A stretch of 64,000 bases of DNA from Bugulina stolonifera. Taxonomy: Eukaryota > Bryozoa > Gymnolaemata > Cheilostomatida > Bugulidae. The stretch is taken from the NCBI GenBank assembly GCA_935421135.1, contig OW285190.1, positions 17,432,501 through 17,496,500 of the forward strand. The letters are read 5' to 3'. A program made the position numbers and the translations under genes. A model generated the notes under the pieces. The model worked only from the letters and a program-made list of their open reading frames with translations. It made no database searches and was not told the origin of the DNA. Shown one piece after another: positions 24,030 through 37,718 of this stretch. Numbering within the stretch: the first letter of the stretch is position 1; the number at the start of each line of letters is the position of its first letter.

Positions 24030-25463
24030 TTAAAAAAATAATTGAATTGTAATTATAATACTACTAATAATACTACTAATAATGATAAACTTTATTTTAA
24101 TATAAATACAGTTATTCATCATTAATAGAGATGAAAATAGTTACATTACTATTTATTTAGTCGTAATTACTTACGCCGCCGGTGGTCAAGAGTGTCCTAC
24201 CTCATCAGAGGTAAATGTCATGTATATAATATTGAGTTAATATTTATATTTTATATTGTGATCTATCATACTCATTAGGCTATTGTTATTGAATATATAT
24301 TCTATTGCATTTAAGTGTAAAAAAAGTTAATGAATATAGGCCTACTTATCTTATGAATCATCTGATGTAAGTGTAATGCTAAAAAAAATTCAGGTCATGC
24401 CAGTCAATCGAAATATAGTTATGTATGAGGCTCCTGGGCCATACCAACACTTAGTATTATCGATTGGATAAGATGGAACATCGACTTTGGGCCAGTTAGC
24501 TAGCTATTTCTACCATGCCAATTATAACCTTGTGGCATTACTTATCCCTTGTTAGCCTATCTCATTGCAACCAGTTATTGCTATTACTTAACTTTTTGTG
24601 CATTGTAAACAGTCATCCTTCTATTATGGACAACCTTCTTTATATTGTAACGTAAACGGACATCTATCTTATGGTTGGATGTCTGGCCGGTCAACTACTG
24701 GTCAGTCAATTAGTGCTTAGTATCTATTGATGGTATATAAGGAGGCACATTGTGGTAGATCACCCATTCTTGTACTGCACCTTTTATTGTAAGCATTTAC
24801 TTTATTAAATACACTGTGAGCAAGCTAATCTACTGGAGGAGTGCTGATGTAGGAGTAGCAGTGTATAGACCTACCTCGGGTCGTCCTTTGAGACTGACTT
24901 TCACATGTAGGCGAGATGTTAGGGTGATAAAGCGTACCGGCCATGGAAGCTGCCTACATCGTGATAGTTGGTCAACTTTTGTGTTCGGCAACCAGATGAC
25001 TATCACAATGTACATTTTTAAACATGAGTTTTGTTCAATTGGATTTTTTCCCACTGAGACGCTCATAAGAGGTAAACGCATTGGAACCTCGTCTTAGACC
25101 TTCTCACTTGTGAATGCTGATTGGTGAAATTGGTGAAGTGCCTTCCCCTTCCAAAAGTAGAAACAATACAGATCTCTTTAGATTATTGCTTTCTAACCTG
25201 GGATTCATAGTGGGAAGTCAAACTGGTAAGCTTTTCTTCAGGAAGGCCTGGTCAACACAATGACAAATCGAGTTGAATGTGCCGATAGCAGACAGGCTAA
25301 TCTTCTCCAGCTTAGTGGACAGACACCTCGACTATAAATGTTTCTTCTCCAAGTTTTTTTAAGGTGAAACAGAGGCTAATTGTAGGCATTGCCAATTTGA
25401 TGATTTATAATGTTTTATTCCTTAGGCTGATTTGATAACAATTTTGATTGTTACTGAAGAGAG
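24030..25463. other. Intergenic and 5' flank of AP-3 beta
   Basis: AT-rich start, then a segment with TATATAAGG near 24733 and TTTATTAAATACACTGTGAG near 24800 that could be a promoter or the end of an old solo LTR. No convincing coding exon; the ORFs at 24816-25097 on both strands match nothing I know. Confidence 0.5.
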
Positions 25464-28400
25464 ATGGCTGGTAATAATGGACAAGGGTTCCAGAACTCAA
25501 CTGGTTTCTCTTCAGCCGGAGATAGTATGGATTCCTTAGAGAATGATAAGCCCCACGATCCAGCATCTAGCGGAATATTTAGTACCGATACCCGCAGGTA
25601 ACATATCTGTATTCAGTGCCAATACCCACAGGTAACATTTCTGTGTTCAGTACCGATACCAGTAAATTACTTGTGTTTGTACCAAATATTGTTAACAGGC
25701 ACATCTGGGTTAAATTTCTCTGTATCAGATCTTCTGAGTTGGCCAACCCCGCTTCTAGGTTTGGACGGGAATGAACATTTTATTTATTTAAATTCTAGAA
25801 TGTGCACTCCATTCGCATTGAACATTATCTGTGTAGTTTCAAGTTAAGATTAAACCTTGGATTCTTTATAGACATGATGATTTGAAGGAGATGTTGGACT
25901 CAAGCGATGACAAGAAGAAGTTGGATGCCATGAAACGAATTGTTGGTGTAAGTAAATTTTGCAATGTACCTTTCCCTTTTTTTGCTGCTATAACTAGTAG
26001 TATGAAGGAGGTTGTATTACATGTAGCTAGACATGGGCACACATCATGTTCTTGTTTACATACATTGATTGTATAACATAGTTTCTGCTTTCTGTGCTAG
26101 GCGATTAGATGCCGTAGAGGTGTTGGGATCAAATATTTCTCAGGTTTGGGCTATTTTACAGATGTGAAATAGAGTATTTGACGGCTAAATGGCAAATTTT
26201 AAAATTTAATGCATAATATAAGATCATTATTTCTCTATGCAGATGGTTGCAAAAGGAAAAGATGCCTCCGCGCTATTTCCTGCCGTCGTAAAGAACGTTG
26301 TGTGTAAGAATCTAGAGGTCAAGAAGCTGGTGTACGTATACTTGACTCGCTACGCTGAGGAACAGCAAGACGTGGCTCTCCTCTCCATAGCCACATTCCA
26401 GAGGTCAATGAAGGTGAGTATTCCAACACTGTGAGGTGCGCTCACTAGTCACTGTGTTATAAAGTAGTTGATCGTCACGTGGTATGTTCGTGTACAGATA
26501 CATGTCTACATATACTGTGTAGGTCTGCATTGTACATGCTCTTTGACTGACGGTGTAACATGTGTAGGGTCTATTGGTATACTTTTTATGCCGGTGTTTG
26601 CAATTAGACGATGTCGTTCAGTTATCTAGACTGTGTTCTTTGTTCTTACAGGACCCTAACCAGCTGATCAGAGCTAGTGCACTGAGAGTGTTGTCTAGTA
26701 TCAGGATCCCAGTCATAGTTCCTATTATGATGTTAGTTATAAAAGATGGGGTGGGTGATATGTCTCCCTATGTTCGGAAGGCTGCTGCTCATGCGATACC
26801 CAAGCTTTACAGGTTTGACTTAATCACTTGATACTTAATAAAATACCTTACTAAACATTGTGTAATGCAATTTGTATACAAATATAATATTCCATTTAGG
26901 ATATACGCTTGTGTTGCTAAGCAACCAGTAAATACCTATATCTTGTACTATTGCAGCGTGGATCCTGAGCAGAAAGAAGAGCTCATTAGTTTCTTAGAGA
27001 AGCTATTGGCTGACAAAACGACAGTAAGTATAATTTAGCTACCATACTATTGGATCTCTATGCTTCTGGTCCTATGCTACATTTGTGTGGATGGACAATA
27101 TTATTACTGTCACTAATACCACTATATGTTATATATTGAACTGCTATATGAAGTTGTAATACAACATTACAGCTTGTCATCGGCTCAGCTATTCAGGCAT
27201 TTGAGGAGCTCTGCCCCGAGAGAATAGATCTGATACACAAGAATTACCGGAAGTTGTGTTCTCTTCTGGCAGACGTGGAGGAATGGGGACAGATTATTAT
27301 AATCAACATGCTAACCAGATATGCACGCACCCAGTTTATAGATCCCAATAAAGAGGTGAGGCTCCATCTGGTGGAAGATGTGGGTAAACTCTGTTCAACT
27401 AAGTAACGTTTATCTGTTAAATCAAAATCACGTCTGTTTTGTTTTGAAATACTTGCACTTTTACCGACATAAAGTTGGTGATATTTTCTATGGCTGTGCT
27501 TTTCTTTCACCCGCTCTAGGCCGATGAGAATGGTGAAGCTTCTGGTCCAGTGAAAGAGAAAGCTTTCTACTCTTCTGATGAAGAGAGTGGTTCAGACTCT
27601 GATGAGGGATCTTCAAAGCCAACCTACATCATGGATCCAGATCACAGGCTACTGTTGAGGAACTCAAAGCCTCTGCTCAACAGTAGGAACTCTGCTGTTA
27701 TAATGGCAGTAGTGCAGCTGTACTATCACTGTGCACCAAAGGTGGGTTACTTAGTACTTGTGCAAGGGGCATACCACAGTATGTGACAAAATATTGTAGG
27801 CAAGAGTTTCCAGTGGTGTTGATCTGTAAAGCATTTTGAATGATTATTTGATCATTCTGAAAATGTCGTATGTTATTAAGGTCGTTCATCTTGATCCTAT
27901 CAACATGGTGATGTATTCTTTTAATCGTCCCAGTCCCTCCTAGTTAATCACATGCATAAGTGTCTGTAGACTAGTGTACCTGATTAGGTCACTTCACCTA
28001 GTCAGAAATTCTATTTTGCGAAGTGCTGAAAGGATAAACATCTGTCTTTTAATTGTTATCCTCCTGAAGTTGTCTTCCCTCTGTTTGCTCACTACGCTGT
28101 ACTATCTTGCAGAGCGAGGTCGGTTTGGTAGCTAGAGCAATGATTCGTCTGTTACGTTCTCACAAAGAAATACAGTTCATAGTCCTCTCTAATATAGCCA
28201 CCATGACCCTCAATAAGAAAGGCATGTTTGAACCGTACATCAAGAGCTTCTACATCAATGCTAACGATGCTCTTCATATCAAACTACTCAAACTTGAGAT
28301 TCTAACTAGTCTAGCCTCAGAGCACAATGTCTCTGTGATGATCAGAGAGTTTCAGGTGAGTGAAGAGCACAGTCTATATAAGAGATGGTACATTAACATT

Positions 28401-31400
28401 TATATGGCGTGTTCATGAGAAGGTAGCGCTGGATCCGATGATGTAGTCAATATCTGAAGGTGACAATCACTTACCTGTGCGACTGGTTGACAGATGTCAT
28501 TTTCTATATAACCATTAGTTAGTTTTTCTGTAAGATTTCACGTAGAACAATAAGTATACACTGCAGTAGTAGTTCTTGCTTACTAATCAATGCAAGACAT
28601 TAATCAACATTTTGGGCTCCCCACTTTATTGTAACGGAGGGGACAGGAAGTTGTTTACCCGCTGCCATTCAACTAGTCACTCACTGATGGTACCGTTTAT
28701 TCTTACATTAATATTACATGTATTTGTATGTTTTACTTTACAGCAATATGTCCTGAGTCCAGAGAGTGTGTTCTCGTCTGCTTCTATACAAGCTATTGGT
28801 AAGATAGCCAGTGGAATATCTGACATTACTGACGCATGTTTAGGTGGCCTCATCACACTCCTCTCCAATAAGAATGGTATGTGTAGAACTTTAGGCTATA
28901 CCTTTTACTTAGCCCATTACTTCATACTAGAACAACCTGTATCTACATAATTACATCTATTCCATCATGTTTGCCTTATGTACGCTACAGTACGCTACAG
29001 TACGCTACAGTACGCTAGTATTATGTACGCTACAGTACGCTATAGTACGCTAGTATTATGTACGCTACAGTACGCTACAGTACGCTACAGTACGCTACAG
29101 TACGCTACAGTACGCTACAGTACGCTATAGTACGCTAGTATTATGTACGCTACAGTACGCTACAGTACGCTACAGTACGCTACAGTACGCTACAGTACGC
29201 TACAGTACGCTACAGTACGCTATAGTACGCTAGTATTATGTACGCTACAGTACGCTACAGTACGCTACAGTACGCTATTATTATGTACTCTACAGTACGC
29301 TAGTATTATGTACGCTACAGTACGCTAGTACTACGTACGCTACAGTACGCTAGCATTATGTACGCTACAGTACGCTAGTATTCTGTACGCTACAGTACGC
29401 TAGCATTATGTACGCTACAGTACGCTAGCATTATGTACGCTACAGTACGCTATTATTATGTACGCTACAGTACGCTAGTATTATGTACGCTACAGTACGC
29501 TACAGTACGCTAGCATTATGTACTCTACAGTACGCTAGTATTATGTACGCTACAGTACGCTAGTATCATGTACGCTACAGTACGCTAGTATTATGTACTC
29601 TATAGTACGCTAGTATTATGTACTCTACAGTACGCTAGTATTATGTACGCTACAATGCGCTAGTACTACGTACGCTACAGTACGCTAGCATTATGTACGC
29701 TACAGTACGCTAGTATTCTGTACGCTACAGTACGCTAGCATTATGTACGCTACAGTACGCTATTATTATGTACGCTACAGTACGCTAGTATTATGTACGC
29801 TACAGTACGCTAGTATTATGTACGCTACAGTACGCTAGTATTATGTACTCTACAGTACGCTAGTATTATGTACGCTACAATGCGCTAGTATTATGTACGC
29901 TACAGTACGCTAGTATTATGTACACTACAGTACGCTAGTATTATGTACGCTACAGTGCGCTAGTATTATGTACGCTACAGTACGCTAGTATTATGTACTC
30001 TATAGTACGCTAGTACTACGTACGCTACAGTATGCTAGTATTATGTACGCTACAGTACGCTAGTATTATGTACTCTATAGTACGCTAGTACTACGTACGC
30101 TACAGTACGCTAGTATTATGTATGCTACAGTACGCTAGTATTATGTACGCTACACTGCGCTAGTATTATGTACGCTACAGTACGCTAGTATTATGTACTC
30201 TACAGTACGCTGGTATTATTTGGAAAAACTTCACTCACTCCATACTGTGCTTTCCTGAGAAAGTTGATGACTGGTTTCATATTATGATATGATATGACCA
30301 CAGTGGGTCACACGCAATAGGCAATAGGCAATATTGTAGTTGTATTGTAGTTATATTGTAATTATAATGTATGCATTATTTATCTACAGAGACGGTAGTA
30401 GGAGAGAGTATTGTGGTCATCAAGAAACTCTTGCAGATGAAGGTAAGAAAGAATCTACAGTATCTATAGCTTATTCTGCAGCTCTCACCCTTAGCTAGTC
30501 TTACATGTATGAACAGTGTATTGATCTCTTACTGGAAGCCTTAGACTGTGGAGTCACTTCTGTATTATACTAGGATCCTATTACTGCCTACTCTAACTGG
30601 ATACAATGTGGTATTATCAGTTGACTTTGTTCCTCACACAATAACACTGCATGTATGAGGAAGTAAAGCTGTAAGCACACACATCTACTATATACATGTA
30701 TAGTTTACACTCCCTAATCTCATGTATACACTGTTTGTAGTCTAGTGGACATAAAGATATCATAGTACACTTGGCTCAGATACTAGATAAGATTACTGTA
30801 GCCAGGGCTAAGGGTGCAATACTATGGCTAATAGGGGAGTACTGTGATAAGGTCCCTAAAATAGCTCCTGACGTGCTGAGGAAATCAGCTAAGTCTTTCA
30901 TTCAAGAGGCAAGTAGACTCAACTTTCTTACTACTGTATACAGATGCATATTACTAGAGGTGTAACGGTGATTGATGCAACAAGTGTGGGGGGGAGGTGT
31001 GTGGAATGTCATGCTATCCGCAATACTATCTACAAAATTAATTCTGCGTCATTTTATAGCCTATGACAGATTTAGGAAATTAATGTCTTTTTACTTGTAA
31101 ATGTAAACTTCCCATCATCCAACATTTAATCTAATTCAGATCTCATATCAATTGAGAAGTTGCCACTCTTACATATTCTATATCCTTTTAGGAAGATATA
31201 GTGAAGCTACAGACACTCAACCTAGCAGCTAAACTCTGTATCACTAATGCTAAACAGACTCAACTACTCTGTCAGTATGTCTTCAACTTAGCAAAGTATG
31301 ACCAGAGTTATGATATCAGAGATAGGGCACGTTTACTCAGAGCCCTTATTCTACCTGGTGATAATGCTGGAGCCCTGGCTAAACACGCTAAGAAGATATT

Positions 31401-34400
31401 CCTTGCTGACAAACCTGCTCCAGTTGTTGAAAGTCGATACAAAGGTAGAGTATCAGTACCAGTTGTAGTTGGTATCAGTACCAGTTGTACTTAGTATCAG
31501 TACCAGTTGTAGTTAGTATCAGTACCAGTTGTGGTTAGTATCAGTACCAGTTGTAGTTAGTATCAGTACCAGTTGTAGTTAGTATCAGTACCAGTTGTAG
31601 TTAGTATCAGTACCAGTTGTAGTTAGTATCAGTACCCTTGTAGTCAGTATCAGTACTAGTTGTAGTTAGTATCAGTACCAGTTATAGCAAGTAACGGTGG
31701 TTACTATCAGTAGGACTAGCTAGGGTATATATTGGCCCTAATAATACGCAGTGGTTGGGCAGTTCCATACACTGTATATTCTCTCTTGGCAAGTCTGTGT
31801 TATTTCATTAATAGAAAGGGACCAATACCAGCTCAGTTCTCTATCTCACACTATTAACAACAAGGCACATGGATATAATGAATTACCTGAGTGGCCTGTA
31901 GAGGCCCCTCCTTCATCTGTGAGAAATGTGGAGGTACCTAAGGCTACTACCAGCTCATCTACAAGACCATCAAAGGTACGTCTCTCTAATACACCATGGA
32001 GTTATGTATGAGTATACTAGTGCATATACAGTACATGTCTATGCACCTGGCACATTTGCATGATGTATGCAGTGTAGATTGGTTTGAGATATTACAGTGC
32101 CTGCACTGGAGCTCTCACTTTATTAGAAGACAAGTTTATTTTGTATATATTTCTTTAGCTTTATGATATATCTATGGTCTATGTGTAATGTTCAACATTT
32201 CACTGGATTAACTGCTGTAACCTAGATACATGATAGCTCCATGCTAACACACTAATGTAATGTACACAGGGTGGTAAGTCGAGTACTGTCAAGAAAGAGA
32301 AGGGATTCTACAGTGACTCAGAGTCTGAGGAAGATTCTAGTGAAGAAGAATCAAGTGAAGAGAGTAGCTCAGGGGAAGAGGAGACCGATGAGGAGGAGGG
32401 GACATCTGAAGAAGGTACCCTGCTTTGTATATATTGCAGTTCTCTGTGAAATACTCTGCCTATATATCCGGGTAAAGCCACTTTTGTTTAATACCTGGGT
32501 GCTCGGGCTAGACGTGGGGTTTGAATGCGGTACTTTGTCTATGTTGATCTACTGTAGTTAAGATTATCTTCACATATCACAATATATTGATGTGATGTGT
32601 AGATTTACATCTACATGTACTATAAGATTGTCATCTACATGTAGAAGAAGACAGTGAAGGGGAGGAAGAGGAAGACTCTAGCGAGGAGGAGACTACTTCC
32701 AAGTCAAAACAGGAAGCTGCATCATCAGATGAGAGTGAGAGTGAAGAGGAGACGACTACTGAGGAGAGTAGTGAAGGTGAAGGTTACATTTACTTGCTGA
32801 ATATCACAGTGTGGTTCATGCAACTCCATATGGTTGCCAGTTGTAGTCTATTTAGTGTTGGGTTTTTAGTTACTACTGAGTACATGTATACGCATCAGTG
32901 ATGCAGTAGAACTATCCATACTTTCTGGTTACAGAGGAGAGTAGTTCAGAAGAGGAAGTGGTAACTGTGAAGAAATCTAAACCTAAACCTGCGTCTGCAT
33001 CTAAACCATCAGCAGCTAAGAAGGAAACAGGGAACCTTCTAGATCTTCTAGATTGTGAGTATAGTCATGTGACATTTGTACGTAGCCTTAGTTTCTAGAC
33101 GATGAGTGTAGTCATGTGAACTGTATATATAGCCTGGGTTTATTATTGTCCAATGTGAATTGGATCTAGTGTCCATCAGCGTTTTGTTGAATAAAAAGAT
33201 TTTCCCCAGGTTTATAGACATGTCTTCACATGGTTCTATAGCTTAAATGTGTACCAATATTTCAATTATATTATCAAATATGTTAGCATTGGCCTGTAAT
33301 GCATGCATCTACCTGTACATACCTGAGCATGTATATCCATAGATACAGTATAATATACGTATATACATATAAATATTTGTACAGTTGATCAACCCTCTTC
33401 TACGCCGTCTGCACAGAATGGAGCCGCTGGAGCTGTCGGAGCTGCTACCCTCCAGCCAATGATGGCAGACCTTGCACTCTCTCCCACATCTACCTCTTCT
33501 GCCAAAGTACAGGTAAGGATAACTCCTCTGAATTGCAGTAAAGTCTCTATATATCCCCCCAAGTCTCCCAATATATGGTTTCATTTCTTTCCATGCTAAT
33601 ATCTCAGCAGTTAACACAACCCATTATAATTCTGGTAATAAATAATATTTATATTTCAGGAATATAATTATAATAGAGCATGGAATAATATATTGTTTGT
33701 GTGAACGTGCTCATGGAGTGTGTACTAGAATATGTCCACTAACCATATCCCAATCTTTATTACAGCCACTGGCAGCTACCTTTGTACCTACTGAGCAGCA
33801 CGAGCTACTAAATAGAATGACCAGTGGAGGACTAACTGCTTCTTACAGGTATATTTACTGTTATATCAGTTCATAATGTGTCTATTATCGGTTTACTGTT
33901 ACAGCTGTACACCATACACATGTAGGTGTAGTATTGTATTCACTCACTTTAATCAGAAAGTTTGGTCACTCAACAGAGGAAAGTACAGTAGACGTACATT
34001 TGTATAGCACTCTATCATTGCTCTCTTCAACTCTACCAATGATCTCTTTAGGTTCACCAGATCATCCTACCTCTACTCAGATAAGATGTGCAGTGTAGAG
34101 CTCACTTTTACCAACCAATCAGATCAGAGTATTACAAACATCAGGATAGGAGAGAAGGTACAGTAAGACACATATTAGCATGTCTACAGTATCTTACTGC
34201 AGTAATTGCTACTGCCATGGGTTACTTGTTTAGCAATACATCAGATCAAAGACTAGTTTGTTGTTTAGAGAATCAGATACTAACATTCAATCCATGACTA
34301 TGCACACACACTATTCTTGTTTACTTGTTCATGGTTAGTGTGACTCCCCAGTTATACCCACAGATATGCTGACTGCAGTGTGATTCAGAGGTTATTGAGT

Positions 34401-35742
34401 ATGTCTGCTCGGATACACATACATGTGATGTTAGAAATATGTGTGTTGTTAATCTAAACGTTACCCTGATGTCTTCTATGTGGGGATTTTCCATTATCAT
34501 CATACCATGTGTTTACTTGTAGAGACTACAGAGTGGTATGAACATACACGAGTTTCACGCCGTTGGACAGATAGATATAGGGGCCAGTGCCACTGTTACT
34601 GTTGGTATGTGCATACACTATACTACGTACTACTGCTCTATCATATATAGCATGACCGTATTATACAGTGGGGCAGTGATGTGTAGTTGTCCTTTCATTA
34701 CTTATTAGCAGCGACTGCACTCATACTTGTATATTATGTAGTTCATGTGTCTATTCACCTTTACAGGCATGTAGGTGTTCGAGCTAAACTTCCTTATGTA
34801 GCTAATAGTACCTGTAGTCTGTGCTATATACCTCTGCAGTATCAGTGATAGCAATTTGTAATTGTCCTCTCACTGTATACTTAACTTGCCATGGGATTAC
34901 ATTGCCTTTATAGTGTATATAGTACAATGTATTTTATCCCAAAGCAATGAATTAGGCTAAATGTTTATGTATCGTTGTGTATCTATTTTTGAATAAATTA
35001 TAATTTTATAGCATCAAATCATGGTTTTTATAGGTATCGACTTCACTGACACGTTACAACCTGCAGAGTTTGACCTCTTGACCTCAGATAGAACATTCAA
35101 GGTGAAGGTTGAAGCACCTGTTGGGGAACTTCTCACTTCTGTTACTATGAGTGAGAATGATTTCAACTCAAAGAAAGGTAACTAATCCCCCTAAATACAC
35201 CAGCCAGAAGTGGATCCACCACTTTGTTCCGCTTGCAGCAGTCTGCTTCAATGATTGTTGAAGTATTGTGTGCTGTCAAACCCATATGACTACATGATAT
35301 GTTTTCCTAACTCTCTGCTACTGGTCTCTCTTGTTTTATGTCCATCTTTGTATGAACCAGGGTACAAGTGACCCTAATTGACTAGCTATGTACTATATTG
35401 TGTTATATGGAGATAGGGTCAGCTGGTTTTTGTGTATATTAGTTCTGATCTTGTCTTACAGGGAAGTTGGGTGGGATGAATGAGACCACAGCTTCACTTA
35501 AGATAGGGAGTGATGAACTGACAAAGTTACAGTCTGTAATAAGTAGAGTGGCGAATGTAGGTCAAGTTCCATCTAGTGAAGATAATACTATACTGTACAC
35601 TGCCCAGACTTTGTCTAATAAGTGTGATGTGCTACTCAAGGTAAGGGCAAGTGAAAGTAAGACAGATGTCACAGTTAACTGTGAGAAAATAGTAATTGGG
35701 TCAATGCTAATCAAAGACATTAAACTTGCTCTAGCCACTTGA
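25464..35742 (+). CDS. AP3B: AP-3 complex subunit beta
   Basis: Large subunit of the AP-3 adaptor, which sorts cargo from endosomes to lysosomes and related organelles. Twenty-two in-phase exons: 25464-25597, 25872-25947, 26243-26413, 26652-26812, 26957-27023, 27173-27355, 27520-27741, 28113-28355, 28744-28876, 30390-30442, 30741-30908, 31192-31444, 31815-31975, 32270-32414, 32645-32776, 32935-33054, 33385-33512, 33766-33848, 34052-34157, 34523-34604, 35034-35177, 35462-35742. The product is 1081 residues; vertebrate AP3B1 is about 1090. Residues about 45-560 are the adaptin trunk ([45 protein letters not shown]). Residues 676-767 form the Ser/Glu-rich hinge. LLDLLDF near residue 801 is a clathrin-box-like motif, and the C-terminal ear follows. 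The start ATG opens a short acidic N-terminus before RHDDLKEML. Possible AATAAA at 35979. Confidence 0.96.
28979..30218. repeat. Composite minisatellite of 10-bp and 15-bp units in an AP-3 beta intron
   Basis: About 1.2 kb made of TACGCTACAG (10 bp) and TACGCTAGTATTATG (15 bp). Early copies are runs of the 10-mer; later the two alternate as a 25-bp higher-order unit. It lies in the intron 28877-30389. Confidence 0.95.
30909..31191 (+). other. GC-AG intron of AP-3 beta
   Basis: The exon ends CAAGAG and the intron starts GCAAGT, the usual context of a GC donor. The acceptor is CTTTTAG followed by GAAGATATAGTG. Phase is kept (0/0), and no GT donor nearby restores the frame. Confidence 0.85.
31445..31690. 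repeat. 22-bp minisatellite starting at the AP-3 beta exon 12 donor
   Basis: About eleven copies of GTAGTTAGTATCAGTACCAG plus TT. The first copy, slightly shorter (GTAGAGTATCAGTACCAG), starts with the GT of the splice donor itself. Confidence 0.92.
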
Positions 35743-36013
35743 TGACTGCAGGACCAAATATTTACTACTTGTACTAGTTATGCTTTGCTGTTTACTACTG
35801 GATGAGGGTTAAGTTATTAGGATTGTAATAATTAATAGTAATTAATAGTTTTAATATGTCTGGAATCATAGCACTAACCATTTAACTACAAGCTGAAGTG
35901 CTAACTGAAGTCATATAAACAGATATATACACATATTATAATATTATACATTCTATTTGCTTTCCATTTTGATATTATAATAAATAAATAGGACTCTTTA
36001 AACAAAATCTATC

Positions 36014-37352
36014 AGTCCCATAGTATATACTATTCTGTAGGTAGTAGTGTTAGTATCATATAGTATACTGTAGGTAGTAGTGTTAGTATCATATAGTATA
36101 CTGTAGGTAGTAGTGTTAGTATCATAGAGTATACTGTAGGTAGTAGTGTTAGTCTCATAGAGTATACTGTAGGTAGTAGTGTTAGTCTCATAGAGTATAC
36201 TGTAGGTAGTAGTGTTAGTCTCATAGAGTATACTGTAGGTAGTAGTGTTAGTCCCATAGAGTATACTGTAGGTAGTAGTGTTAGTCTCAGAGAGTATACT
36301 GTAGGTAGTAGTGTTAGTCTCATAGAGTATACTGTAGGTAGTAGTGTTAGTCTCATAGAGTATACTGTAGGTAGTAGTGTTAGTCTCATAGAGTATACTG
36401 TAGGTAGTAGTGTTAGTCTCATAGAGTATACTGTAGGTAGTAGTGTTAGTCTCATAGAGTATACTGTAGGTAGTAGTGTTAGTCTCATAGAGTATACTGT
36501 AGGTAGTAGTGTTAGTCTCATAGAGTATACTGTAGGTAGTAGTGTTAGTCTCATAGAGTATACTGTAGGTAGTAGTGTTAGTACTATAGAGTATACTGTA
36601 GGTAGTAGTGTTAGTCTCATACAGTATACTGTAGGTAGTAGTGTTAGTATCATAGAGTATACTGTAGGTAGTAGTGTTAGTCTCATAGAGTATACTGTAG
36701 GTAGTAGTGTTAGTCTCATAGAGTATACTGTAGGTAGTAGTGTTAGTCTCATAGAGTATACTGTAGGTAGTAGTGTTAGTCCCATAGAGTATACTGTAGG
36801 TAGTAGTGTTAGTATCATAGAGTATACTGTAGGTAGTAGTGTTAGTCTCATAGAGTATACTGTAGGTAGTAGTGTTAGTCTCATAGAGTATACTGTAGGT
36901 AGTAGTGTTAGTCCCATAGAGTATACTGTAGGTAGTAGTGTTAGTCTCATAGAGTATACTGTAGGTAGTAGTGTTAGTATCATAGAGTATACTGTAGGTA
37001 GTAGTGTTAGTCCCATAGAGTATACTGTAGGTAGTAGTGTTAGTATCATAGAGTATACTGTAGGTAGTAGTGTTAGTCTCATAGAGTATACTGTAGGTAG
37101 TAGTGTTAGTCTCATAGAGTATACTGTAGGTAGTAGTGTTAGTCTCATAGAGTATACTGTAGGTAGTAGTGTTAGTATCATAGAGTATACTGTAGGTAGT
37201 AGTGTTAGTCTCATAGAGTATACTGTAGGTAGTAGTGTTAGTATCATATACATGTAGTATACTGTAGGTAGTAGTGTTACTCTCATAGAGTATACTGTAG
37301 GTAGTAGTGTTAGTATCATAGAGTATACTGTAGGTAGTAGTGTTAGTATCAA
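36014..37352. repeat. 33-bp satellite, about 40 copies, between convergent genes
   Basis: Unit core CTCATAGAGTATACTGTAGG followed by TAGTAGTGTTAGT. Copies differ at one to three positions. It fills most of the gap between the ends of AP-3 beta and carnitine acetyltransferase. The 440-codon minus-strand frame across it is a result of the 33-bp (11-codon) period. Confidence 0.96.
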
Positions 37353-37718
37353 TGTAGTCGTGTTATTGATAGTAAACCGAAAGTGGAAGTGGTTAGCCGC
37401 AGTTGGACTGTATATTATTTAGAATATAAGATAGTAACACTGACTAGTAGCAAATATAACAATATAAAATAGCAGAAGTACAGTTAGCCTGTGATTATAA
37501 TATATGAACTGATTGTGTGGCTAGCTCCACTTTCACCAAGTATAAAATGATACATCAAGTACTGACATAAATGGGTAGTTAAATTCTGAAGCATATCTGG
37601 TATAACTATCCACAGTATCGTCAAGGAAGACATAATATTGGAGAAACAACTGATGTCTTGAAACGAATTAAATAAAAAGTGCCCATTAATCATCTCTTAG
37701 AAATATCATCTGAACCTG

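Noticed and set aside
24816..25097. Overlapping 93- and 83-codon ORFs upstream of AP-3 beta
   Set aside because: Opposite-strand overlap, no recognisable domain and no splice signals that extend them.
28979..30218. CRISPR-like regular repeats
   Set aside because: The DNA is eukaryotic, there are no unique spacers and no cas genes; it is a minisatellite. The same holds for the other arrays.
36030..37352. 440-codon minus-strand ORF of repeated RLTLLPTVYSM
   Set aside because: It is the 33-bp satellite read in one frame; no start context, no unique sequence, and it lies in the gap between two gene ends.
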